From positions 1-20,565 of IMG/VR virus record IMGVR_UViG_3300042522_001002: a stretch of DNA of 20,565 nt; one strand, 5' to 3'. Shown here piece after piece: positions 13,694-20,565 of this stretch. The first letter of the stretch is position 1. Each line of letters starts with the position of its first letter. The position numbers and the translations under genes are program-made. The notes beneath the pieces were generated by a model, which did no database searches, was not told where the DNA came from, and was given only the letters and a program-made list of their open reading frames with translations. This stretch comes from a virus.

Positions 13694-16600
13694 ATGGCTG
13701 AGAATACGCAAACATTCATACTTGTCGGTGATTTTAAGGATAACATCACCCCAAGTCTGGCGAAGCTTGATCGCCAACTAAACTCGCTGACAAAGAGTTT
13801 CGAGAAGCTCTCCTCCAAACTCAGGCCGATCAGCAAAGAGTTCGGCAATATGGCGGGTGCTGCGGAGAGGATGGCCGACGCGCTGAAGAATCAGCGTGGA
13901 GCCTTCGACTCCAATGTTCGCGCGATGCAGCAGTACCGGCGTGAAGCTGGTAAGGTGAAAGCGGCCAATGATGCCCTCGCTAGAAGTGGTGGTCGTGGTG
14001 GTCGTGGTGGTGGTGTTCCGCCAGGTGGACTACCCCCAGGCGGATTACCGCCAGCGGGCCGAGGTCGTGGTGGACGTGATAGCTTTGCGGCGGCGGCTGG
14101 TGGCTTCGTAGCCGGAGAAGGCCTCGCCAATATGATGACGGGCGCCATCGTGAGGGGTTTCCAGATGGGAACCAACATCATGATGAAGCCGTTCCGCTAC
14201 GGTGCGAACGCTATCGGTGAGAGAATCAAGGACGAGATGTCGGACATCTCCTCCGCTGGTGGCATGTTCGCGGTGGACAAGCGGGATAAGCTCGGTGTGT
14301 TCAAGAGCTTTGACGACGCACGTAACTTCCAGGAGCAACTGAACGCCCGACTGGCGAAGTCCGCCGCCGCACTACCCGGTGAGACCGCCGAGTACGTGCA
14401 ACAGGCGAAAATGATGACCGACTCGATGATGATCGCGTTCGGTAAGAATAAAGAGGGGTTCATGAAGTTCGCCAAGGAACTTGACTCCACTGTCACTAAC
14501 GACCGTGATGCTCTCGGCTTGGTGACTCAGAAGTTCACTGAGAAGGCGGTTCTCCTCGGTAAGGGAAGTGGCGGGAGCAGCGCCTACGGTGTTCCCCAGA
14601 TTCTTGAGATGTTGGTCTCTCAGGAGAAAGTGAATGTTCAGGCGTTCAGACGTTTCAGCGCCTACCAATCCAACCCACTCCTCAAGAATTCACTCGAGGC
14701 GGCGGAAGCCGAGTTGAAAAAGACGGGCGCGAACAGCGCCGAGCGTCTTCGTGTCATTCAGAAGGTGCTTGATCAGGCCGTCCCGAATGACGTGGTGATG
14801 GCCATGCAGAACTCCGCCGATGGTATCTACCAGGCGGTGAAGTCCGCATTTCTTGACCCCGAGGCCGGTCTTTTGGGCTTCGGGAGAAAGCTTGACAAGA
14901 TAAAAGTCGCCGCTCGGGACTCTCTCGGTCGATTCGTGAATGACGCCGGTGAGGTGGTGGAGACTGCGGCCCAAGCGGCTCAGCAGAGCGCGTCACTTTT
15001 CGGCCTGCTTCGGGACATCGTCGGTGGATTCGTCCTCCCCCTCACAGGACTCACCGACATCCTCCCACAGCTGTATGATCCGCTAGCGGGAATTGCCGAT
15101 CAACTTACCGGATTCCGTAATGTAGCTCAGGACTTCTACAAGAACTTTAACGCCTACACCTCGTGGTTTGAGCAGTATTCCGCGGATCTCGATAAAGAGG
15201 GCAATAAGAAGAAGGGCACGATGATTCGTGAGTCGAAGAAGGCACGTGGAGCTCTGGCGTCCATCAATAACCTTCTCGCCGCGTTCGGGGCCATTGATGA
15301 CAGTGAGTTCAAGAAGAACGCTGACGCTCTCAAGAACGTAGACACGAGCAAGCTTGGCGAGATGGCCAAGACGATGTTCGGTCAACTCTTCGACTCCGAC
15401 TTCATGAAGGGGCTAGGTGAGATGATCGGTTCGGTCGTCGGATCCACCATAAAGGCGGTCGGTGACTTCATGGCGGGTGTCAACGATCTTGCCAGTGCCG
15501 GTCCATTCGCGAAGGGACTGCGAGCTGGGTTCCAGAAAGCGAAAGGCGCTCAGGGAATCTCACTGATCTTCTCGAATCTCTTTGGCCTCATCGGAAAAGC
15601 GCTCCTCACCCTATTCCAGTCGGCACCAATGGAGATGGGGATCTTAACCGCGCTCACAGTAGGACTGCCTGTCCTTCAAGGAGCAATCACACAAGGCATG
15701 ATCAAGATGTTCTCCATGGCCGCGGCAGGTATGGGGCTCGGCGGTGCGGCGGGCGCTGGAGGTATGGGCGCCACTATCGCCGGTTGGTTGGGCGCGGTTG
15801 GTCCGGCGCTTGCCACCGTCGCCAAGCTTCTTCCACCAGTCGCCGCGATTCTGGCCTCGATCGTATTCCTGGGAGGCGGCGTTGAGAATACGATGCGCCA
15901 ACTGAAGCAGATCTTCGGAGAGATCGGCCACACACTGTGGGGCTCCATCTCCGGACTCTCCGACGTATTTGGAACCGTATTTGGATTCATAGGCGATCTT
16001 GCTACAGGTATAGGCCGTCTCATCAACATAATCCCTGGGGTCGGTGTCCAGCTCGACCTTCTCAAAGTCGCTTTCACCCCCATCACAGCGGCTCTCCAAG
16101 CCTTCGAACTGGGCATTCTCGGTCTGAATGTTCTCCTCACAAAAGTTCGCTCGTGGCTGACAAATTGGCTTGGAAGTGATGAGGAGAAGAAAGCGAGGTA
16201 CGAAGAGAGTGTCGCTGCTGACATCAAGATGCGCCAGACCCAAGGTAGGCAGAACGCCTACAATGTGTCTATGCAAGGCCCAGATGCTTTGAAGAAAGCG
16301 ATGAGCAGCGCCATCTACGAGCTGAACAACAGTAAGGTACTCAAAGCTTCTCGTAGTGCGGAACTCAAGGCGTTTGTCGCTGAAGCCAAGGCCCAACTTG
16401 CCAAGCCCACACCGGCCGCTCCACCCAAGCCTGGCGCTCCCAAACCCGCAGGAAGTGTACCAGCGGCGGGTGGAGCTCCAGCGGCTCCGACCCAAGTTAC
16501 CATTCCACCGCAGTCCCTGGCGCCAATCACCACCGCCACCAACACCGTCAACACCACCATGACCACGGTGAACTCCTCGACACAGGGAGTTAGGGGTGCA

Positions 16601-17401
16601 GTGAGTGCCGCCGACACTGCAGCGAAGGCCGCAGCAGCGAAGCACACAGCCCAATACACGCAACTCCTCAACGTGATGAATGCGGTCAAGAGCGGTATTA
16701 TCGCGGTCAGCACCAAGATCTCGGGACTGAAGACGAGCATCGACCAGCGGGCCACTCAAGCGAGCTTAGCACAGGTTGTGGCACTGATGCAGTCCGGCAA
16801 GATGAAGGTGCAGGCCGACTTCAATATGCCTGGTGGCCCTCTCGGTGGCGGTCAGGGTGGTCCGGCGATCTTCGGAGCCGCCGCTTCCAAATTCGGTCTG
16901 ACCATGACGAGTGGCTACCGTCCGGGTGACCCAGGCTACCATGGCATCAACCGGGCACGTGATTACTCGAACGGGAACGCGCCCACACCTCAGATGATGA
17001 TGTTCGCGCAGTATCTCGCAAACAATTTCGGAAGTGGCCTCAAGGAGCTGATCTACACCCCACTCGGGTGGAGTATCAAAGATGGCCGAAAGGTCCCGGC
17101 GTATGCCCGTGCGGGACACTACGACCACGTCCACGTGGCGTGGGCCGGAGGCATCAAAAATCCCCGCTTCTTCGATTCCGCGGCGGCGGCGAGACAGTAC
17201 GAGTCGATGTACGCACCGGCCGGAGCCCGCATTCAGACCGCCACTTGGAACTCCGCGGAAGGTAGACTCGGTGGCGGACCCACTACAGTGAATCAAAATA
17301 TCACCATCAGTGGCGCCGATGACCCCCGCCGTCTAGCGGAGATCGTCTTCAACTACGCGGCCCAGGCCGCCGAACGCATCAACAACTCCTCATTCGCATA
17401 A
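13694..17401 (+). CDS. Tail tape measure protein with M15-like peptidase domain
   Basis: At 1235 residues this is the largest gene. N-terminal helices (residues 20-95) precede a Gly/Pro/Arg linker (about 98-128: GGRGGRGGG, PPGGLPPGG). Long helical stretches follow, then hydrophobic segments at about 620-740 (GILTALTVGLPVLQGAITQG; LLPPVAAILASIVFLGG), a Pro/Ala linker near 896-930 and another helical region. Residues 1060-1150 carry TSGYRPGDPGYHGINRARD with H1083-x6-D1090, and HYDHVHVAW with H1142, H1145 and H1147. This is the zinc-binding pattern of M15/VanY-like peptidases, found in other tape measures. Family role: sets tail length, then helps cross the cell envelope; the peptidase would cut peptidoglycan crosslinks. 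ATG at 13694 follows GGTGAT. Confidence 0.9.
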   Translation: MAENTQTFILVGDFKDNITPSLAKLDRQLNSLTKSFEKLSSKLRPISKEFGNMAGAAERMADALKNQRGAFDSNVRAMQQYRREAGKVKAANDALARSGGRGGRGGGVPPGGLPPGGLPPAGRGRGGRDSFAAAAGGFVAGEGLANMMTGAIVRGFQMGTNIMMKPFRYGANAIGERIKDEMSDISSAGGMFAVDKRDKLGVFKSFDDARNFQEQLNARLAKSAAALPGETAEYVQQAKMMTDSMMIAFGKNKEGFMKFAKELDSTVTNDRDALGLVTQKFTEKAVLLGKGSGGSSAYGVPQILEMLVSQEKVNVQAFRRFSAYQSNPLLKNSLEAAEAELKKTGANSAERLRVIQKVLDQAVPNDVVMAMQNSADGIYQAVKSAFLDPEAGLLGFGRKLDKIKVAARDSLGRFVNDAGEVVETAAQAAQQSASLFGLLRDIVGGFVLPLTGLTDILPQLYDPLAGIADQLTGFRNVAQDFYKNFNAYTSWFEQYSADLDKEGNKKKGTMIRESKKARGALASINNLLAAFGAIDDSEFKKNADALKNVDTSKLGEMAKTMFGQLFDSDFMKGLGEMIGSVVGSTIKAVGDFMAGVNDLASAGPFAKGLRAGFQKAKGAQGISLIFSNLFGLIGKALLTLFQSAPMEMGILTALTVGLPVLQGAITQGMIKMFSMAAAGMGLGGAAGAGGMGATIAGWLGAVGPALATVAKLLPPVAAILASIVFLGGGVENTMRQLKQIFGEIGHTLWGSISGLSDVFGTVFGFIGDLATGIGRLINIIPGVGVQLDLLKVAFTPITAALQAFELGILGLNVLLTKVRSWLTNWLGSDEEKKARYEESVAADIKMRQTQGRQNAYNVSMQGPDALKKAMSSAIYELNNSKVLKASRSAELKAFVAEAKAQLAKPTPAAPPKPGAPKPAGSVPAAGGAPAAPTQVTIPPQSLAPITTATNTVNTTMTTVNSSTQGVRGAVSAADTAAKAAAAKHTAQYTQLLNVMNAVKSGIIAVSTKISGLKTSIDQRATQASLAQVVALMQSGKMKVQADFNMPGGPLGGGQGGPAIFGAAASKFGLTMTSGYRPGDPGYHGINRARDYSNGNAPTPQMMMFAQYLANNFGSGLKELIYTPLGWSIKDGRKVPAYARAGHYDHVHVAWAGGIKNPRFFDSAAAARQYESMYAPAGARIQTATWNSAEGRLGGGPTTVNQNITISGADDPRRLAEIVFNYAAQAAERINNSSFA

Positions 17402-18720
17402 TGGCAGGCGTTCTCATCAATCCCCAGGTCCAGGTGAAATGGGGATCGCGAAATCTCTCGGCGTACGACCTCGGTGACGGTGTCAAACAGTCCATCGTCT
17501 ACAACACCAACGTCACCCTTCCGGGGAACAGTTGGCCTGAGGGCTCATTCTCGTGGAACCCCACAGGTCCAGCGTTCAAAATATACGAGGAGTGCGTCAC
17601 GAAGGGGAAAGAGGAGGAGATCCTCATCCGTTTCTACTACGTCAACGGCCCGTACGTGATCTTCAAGTTCCAGTACAACGGGTCGAACATCAACTACGGG
17701 ACCGACATGCAGATCGAGGTCCTCCTCACCACGAAGCAGGGACCGAAGAGTTCCGGCGTGAGGGCGTCGGCGATGGCCGACTACACCAAGGGCAAGTTTA
17801 ACGCGAAGGGCAAGGACCTGTACAAGTCCGCGACTGATCTGGCGAAGTCGTTCGGCGAGCCTGTTCCCCTCCTGTGGCAGCAGGCCGCAAAAACCGATGC
17901 GAAGAAGATCTTCCTGGCGTCGTGGCAGTACAAGGATCAGACTTACGGTGCGGAGATCCTCAACATAGCCACACAGGCTGGGCAGAAGGTTCTCCCACTC
18001 AACATCAACAGCGACGGTCAGGCCGCCATCTTCAACCCATTCTCGAAGGAGGGCAAGGACGGGATCGACTCGGTCCAGTTCCCTCCGAAGGCTGGGGAGC
18101 AGATCAAGGCGGAGCAGCGCTACGGCTACCTCCTGGGGCCTGGCATCATCACCACCTTTCAGCGCTCGTTCGAGTATCCCCCTCAGACCCAGGGTCAGGA
18201 TAGTCCCACTCAGCCCACTGGCACTCCCAACCAGAGGCAGCAGCTCCAGTCGCCCGGTGCCACCAACGTGGCCGCTGTGAATCAGCAGCAGCAGGCTGTG
18301 AAAGACGCGCAGAAGGGATCGGTCGTCAACCCATCCTCGCCCACTGTGGTCAAGGGGAAGAAGTTCACGAAGAACAACGAGGGTCCCAAGAATCAGGAGC
18401 TAATGCAGCAGGAGGAGGGTGTCAAACTGCAGGCGCAGATCTTCATGTGCCCCGCCGTCGTCGGAATGAAGCCGCAGGACATCGTCTACATCCCGAGCTT
18501 GAAGATCGGCGACGCCCTCATGGAGGACTACAAGGTGATGTCGGTCACCTACGCCCAGAGTGGCGGGACGATCGGGGTCAGCATTCAGGCCACGAGGACC
18601 CCAGGCCTGAACAAGCCCATGAATGAGGCGGCCGCCAAGAAGTTCATCGAGAGGGCCAACACCCTGAAGACCGTGGAGGACTGGACCCGCTACGCCTGGT
18701 CCGATCGGATGGGCGGCTAG
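17401..18720 (+). CDS. Baseplate hub protein candidate (gpD/gp27-like)
   Basis: A 439-residue protein coupled to the tape measure by TAATG. Its N-terminus (VQVKWGSRNLSAYDLGDGVK, residues 10-29) and SFSWNPTG resemble the opening of hub proteins, where a strand pair is followed by a short Asp-rich turn. The C-terminal part (DIVYIPSLKIGDALMEDYKV at about 360-379, then QSGGTIGVSIQATRTPG) looks like the closing beta domain of gpD-type hubs, with the helical end EDWTRYAWSDRMGG. A Gln/Pro/Thr/Asn linker spans about residues 260-325. Gene order (gpU-like, tape measure, hub) matches contractile phages such as P2. It would trimerise below the tube. Codon third positions are strongly G/C here, more than in the fibre genes. 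Confidence 0.6.
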   Translation: MAGVLINPQVQVKWGSRNLSAYDLGDGVKQSIVYNTNVTLPGNSWPEGSFSWNPTGPAFKIYEECVTKGKEEEILIRFYYVNGPYVIFKFQYNGSNINYGTDMQIEVLLTTKQGPKSSGVRASAMADYTKGKFNAKGKDLYKSATDLAKSFGEPVPLLWQQAAKTDAKKIFLASWQYKDQTYGAEILNIATQAGQKVLPLNINSDGQAAIFNPFSKEGKDGIDSVQFPPKAGEQIKAEQRYGYLLGPGIITTFQRSFEYPPQTQGQDSPTQPTGTPNQRQQLQSPGATNVAAVNQQQQAVKDAQKGSVVNPSSPTVVKGKKFTKNNEGPKNQELMQQEEGVKLQAQIFMCPAVVGMKPQDIVYIPSLKIGDALMEDYKVMSVTYAQSGGTIGVSIQATRTPGLNKPMNEAAAKKFIERANTLKTVEDWTRYAWSDRMGG

Positions 18721-18748
18721 GTTTCCTAAGGCTGAGGTGTGGTACAAT
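18720..18748 (+). promoter_or_regulatory. Putative promoter, GGTTTCCT-N15-TACAATATGG
   Basis: GGTTTCCT (18720-18727), 15 bases, TACAAT (18743-18748). A TG at 18740-18741 makes an extended -10 (TGGTACAAT), so a sigma70-type polymerase could use it without a good -35. The same box pair and spacing occurs at 8147-8175. Transcription would start near 18755, at the foot of a leader hairpin. Confidence 0.6.
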
Positions 18749-18755
18749 ATGGATG

Positions 18756-18791
18756 TTCCCGCTCGGAAAGATGTCCGAGACTTCACGGGAA
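18756..18791 (+). promoter_or_regulatory. Leader hairpin before ssDNA-binding protein gene, candidate autoregulatory operator
   Basis: TTCCCG (18756-18761) pairs with CGGGAA (18786-18791), and CTCGG (18762-18766) with CCGAG (18775-18779). This gives 11 base pairs with an 8-base loop (AAAGATGT) and a 6-base bulge ACTTCA (18780-18785). CTTCA in the bulge is complementary to TGAAG at 18815-18819, across the start codon. The region before the ATG has no clear Shine-Dalgarno sequence. T4 gene 32 mRNA carries a 5' pseudoknot to which its product binds to shut off translation; a similar role is inferred here. Confidence 0.5.
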
Positions 18792-18813
18792 TACGCACAC
18801 AGCTTACTTGGTT

Positions 18814-19773
18814 ATGAAGACTTTCAAGGTCAACCCCCAACTCGACGACAAGAACCGCGCTCGTCTCGAAGCACGCAGCTATCAGAAAGCGTACACCGAC
18901 GTCCCGAACCGCGCCCTCCCTCCCTCCTATAAGGAGGCACTGAGCGCCATCTACACCGGTCTCACCGGTAACGATCTGCCGGACGAAGGCTCGACCTTCA
19001 CCGTACGCGCCGATGCCAACGGCACTTTCAAACGACTCTACTCCCCCACCGTGTTCTCCACCGAGGACAAGGGTCTCATCATCCGCTGGGGTGACGAGGA
19101 CATCCCCCTGAGTGTCGCCGACGGGAAACTGTCTGCCCTCAACGGTCAAAAGGGTCTGAAGCTGTCCTTCAAGGAGGAAACGGTTGGCAAATACACTGAA
19201 GCGGTGCTGTCCGTGGCCTTCTCGGCCGGTGGCACACTCTTCTCCCTTCCGGTTCCGATCCGCTCCGCGGACTACGAGAACCGAGTCACCAGTGACATCC
19301 TCGATGTCCTCCTGAGTGAGAACCCCGACGCCATCGCGGAACAGGTCGCTGTCGCCAGTGATCCCTCGAAGCGTGGCGAATCCACCGGGGAACGTCTGCA
19401 AGGTCCATTCGTGAAGGTGGCACACCTTCCGCTGGGCGAGTACAAGATCACCCAATGCCGGTCGAAGGACTCGGACTACGGGATGCAGTACTTCCTGCAG
19501 GCGATCGTCAACGAGCCCTTCACCGCTCCGACCCGTACGCAGGTCGATGGTGAGTGGGTGGACACCGAGGTCGAAGTCAGCGACTTCGTCGTGGTCAAAC
19601 CCAACAACGCGCTCAAGAAAGTGCTGGCCGCTGATCCCGAGATCACTCCGGACAAGCCCGCCTTCCTGATCGTGAAAGAGCACGGTGAGTGGAACGGCTT
19701 CCCTACCGCTAAGTGCGTGCTCAAGTGTACAGCATTCGTCAAAGACGACGACAGCTTCGACATCGACTTCTGA
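18814..19773 (+). CDS. Probable ssDNA-binding protein with acidic C-terminal tail
   Basis: 319 residues from ATG at 18814. An upstream GTG at 18739 would place the -10 box and leader hairpin inside the coding region and is rejected. The central part alternates strands and turns as OB-fold proteins do (STFTVRADANGTFKRLYSP, GLIIRWGDEDIPLSV, FVKVAHLPLGEYKITQCRSK). The C-terminus KDDDSFDIDF is an acidic tail with terminal Phe like bacterial SSB (DDDIPF) and T7 gp2.5. No gp32 zinc motif is seen. The role, inferred from tail, regulation and position, is to coat ssDNA in replication and recombination and recruit partners through the tail. It has its own promoter and terminator, so it may be made in large amounts. 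Confidence 0.65.
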   Translation: MKTFKVNPQLDDKNRARLEARSYQKAYTDVPNRALPPSYKEALSAIYTGLTGNDLPDEGSTFTVRADANGTFKRLYSPTVFSTEDKGLIIRWGDEDIPLSVADGKLSALNGQKGLKLSFKEETVGKYTEAVLSVAFSAGGTLFSLPVPIRSADYENRVTSDILDVLLSENPDAIAEQVAVASDPSKRGESTGERLQGPFVKVAHLPLGEYKITQCRSKDSDYGMQYFLQAIVNEPFTAPTRTQVDGEWVDTEVEVSDFVVVKPNNALKKVLAADPEITPDKPAFLIVKEHGEWNGFPTAKCVLKCTAFVKDDDSFDIDF

Positions 19774-19780
19774 GTCATCG

Positions 19781-19805
19781 GGGGAGCTTCGGCTCCCCTT
19801 TCTTG
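19781..19805 (+). terminator. Intrinsic terminator with TTCG tetraloop
   Basis: GGGGAGC (19781-19787), TTCG loop (19788-19791), GCTCCCC (19792-19798), then TTTCTTG. A perfect 7-bp GC-rich stem closed by a UUCG tetraloop, followed by a T-rich run and starting 7 bases after the stop at 19773, is a strong rho-independent terminator. It insulates the ssDNA-binding protein gene from the next one. Confidence 0.9.
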
Positions 19806-19811
19806 TCTAGC

Positions 19812-19817
19812 TATACT
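19812..19817 (+). promoter_or_regulatory. Putative -10 box TATACT for the last gene
   Basis: TATACT lies 26 bases before the ATG at 19838 and directly after the terminator. The -35 position would fall in the terminator stem and shows no TTGACA-like box, so this is a weak call. GAGGA (19827-19831) is a good ribosome binding site 6 bases before the ATG. Confidence 0.4.
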
Positions 19818-19837
19818 ATCATCCCCGAGGAAACCAC

Positions 19838-20565
19838 ATGTCGGATCGTTACAGTGGTGGGCCGCTGAGTGACCCCCAATCTGTAAGCATTATCGCGGAG
19901 GCGAAGGAGCGCAAGCCACGAGGCGAACGCTTCAAGAAGGATAAGAAGAGTGAGGATCGCCCCACAGCCACAGCGCTGTCGGAACTCTACAGTAAGGGCG
20001 TGGCTCTTCTCAAATCGAACTTCTACACCGTGGAACTCTGCGAGGGCGCGGAGCACATCAACCACCGCATCCTCAGGCCCTCGGCACCACCGCCGGTGAA
20101 GGGCATCAATTATCCCGCCAGCTTTCAACCACTTCAGGACATCTCCACCCTCGAGGATTTTGCTCGCATCGAGGCCGTGTTTGACGGCGCCGAGAGTGAG
20201 GTGCGCGACTTCTGGCAGCCACTGTTTCGTCCCAAGGGTGGTGAAAGCGACCTCTTCGCGTTCACCGATCGTCTGCTGAAGATGCGGCGGATCCAGGCCA
20301 ACCAAAATATCCATGAAGTTCTCGACTATGGCCAGACGTTCGACCCAGATGGGTCCCTCACCGGGAACACGCCAGTTCGGAATCCTCGTCTTTGGGTTCC
20401 TGCTCGGAAGTGGTTTGACTCTCGCCTTTACGACGTTGGCCTTGAGGATGTTTTCACCATCTTCCCCCACGCCGAACGGGAACTGCTCAAGCTCATCCTC
20501 GGACGAATTGGCGTTGGGCGAGCGAATCATCTGCCGCCTGGATTCAGTTCTCCCGTAGATCACAC
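19838..20565 (+). CDS. 5' part of an unrecognised large protein, possible replication ATPase
   Basis: An open frame runs from ATG 19838, with GAGGA just upstream, to the right edge with no stop (242 complete codons). The N-terminus is charged (SIIAEAKERKPRGERFKKDK), followed by ATALSELYSKGVALLKSNFY and later WQPLFRPKGGESDLFAFTDR. The last 90 residues (NPRLWVPARKWFDSRLYDVG, AERELLKLILGRIGVGRANH, LPPGF) recall the region just before the P-loop in some phage replication helicases or primase-like ATPases, but the Walker A motif, if any, lies outside the window. Position after the ssDNA-binding protein and terminator fits a replication gene. It is real on coding-like composition and start signal; function is uncertain. 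Confidence 0.7.
   Translation, partial: MSDRYSGGPLSDPQSVSIIAEAKERKPRGERFKKDKKSEDRPTATALSELYSKGVALLKSNFYTVELCEGAEHINHRILRPSAPPPVKGINYPASFQPLQDISTLEDFARIEAVFDGAESEVRDFWQPLFRPKGGESDLFAFTDRLLKMRRIQANQNIHEVLDYGQTFDPDGSLTGNTPVRNPRLWVPARKWFDSRLYDVGLEDVFTIFPHAERELLKLILGRIGVGRANHLPPGFSSPVDH

Noticed and set aside
15644-16759. A 371-residue open frame on the minus strand
   Set aside because: It is wholly antisense to the tape measure gene, and its Cys/Arg/Gly-rich composition is that of a shadow frame.
18739-18813. N-terminal 25-residue extension of the ssDNA-binding protein from GTG 18739
   Set aside because: It would put the extended -10 box and the 11-bp leader hairpin in coding sequence, and the peptide (MVQYGCSRSERCPRLHG) looks non-coding.
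18400-19683. A 427-residue open frame on the minus strand
   Set aside because: It lies antisense to the end of the hub gene, the promoter/leader and most of the ssDNA-binding protein gene, which have better family evidence. Its length reflects the G/C-rich third codon positions of those genes.
19811-20563. A 250-residue open frame on the minus strand at the right edge
   Set aside because: The plus-strand frame from 19838 has a good ribosome binding site, a -10 box and an upstream terminator, and reads more like a protein. The minus frame is its antisense shadow.

Overview
The window looks like part of a tailed, contractile-tail (myovirus-type) bacteriophage genome, most probably a cyanophage. 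The support is: (i) a row of fibre proteins with motifs I know from marine and freshwater Synechococcus/Prochlorococcus phages, such as FPxNPxDGQLYP N-termini, GAVxAGxGIxIxxDGxIS repeats, LPLAGGTMTG repeats and a GQLWWDxxDGTLYIFYxD C-terminus; (ii) a flavin-dependent thymidylate synthase (ThyX); (iii) tightly packed genes with 1-4 nt start/stop overlaps; (iv) mostly weak or absent Shine-Dalgarno sequences. The host is inferred: no photosynthesis gene or other host marker lies in the window. I saw no tRNA, rRNA, CRISPR array, insertion sequence or integrase.

Layout. 1-7418 (+) is the adhesion cassette: a cut-off structural gene, four large or medium fibre proteins of two N-terminal families, two paralogous short fibre-like proteins with three HxH motifs each, a small four-cysteine protein and two small proteins that may be fibre accessory factors. 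7415-8164 is the only minus-strand gene, a DUF3223/HNH-like protein, convergent with the fibre cassette and divergent from the next block. 8206-11483 (+) is a DNA-metabolism block: an OB-fold-like small protein, a small unknown protein, a DEDDh (DnaQ-like) 3'-5' exonuclease, another small unknown protein, ThyX and a FEN/RNase H-type 5' nuclease. 11503-18720 (+) returns to tail assembly: two unrecognised proteins, a baseplate/gpU-like protein, a 1235-residue tape measure protein carrying an M15-like peptidase motif, and a gpD/gp27-like baseplate hub candidate. 18720-20565 (+) returns to replication: a promoter, a structured leader, a probable ssDNA-binding protein (gp32-like role), a strong intrinsic terminator, a second promoter, and a 5' fragment of a large unrecognised gene, perhaps a replication ATPase.

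How the parts fit. The fibre and baseplate/tape-measure genes build the tail; the central and right-hand genes handle DNA synthesis and processing. Four proteins of the DNA group end in short acidic tails closing with Phe (EDEIDLDF, NADLIELDF, DDDSFDIDF and the looser ADDIIKF). This resembles the SSB-Ct and T7 gp2.5/gp4 tails and suggests that they share a docking partner. Regulation appears concentrated at two starts of transcription (near 8147-8185 and 18720-18813): both carry GGTTTCCT-N15-TACARTA, one overlaps a perfect inverted repeat, and the other leads into a hairpin leader that could mask the start codon of the ssDNA-binding protein gene.
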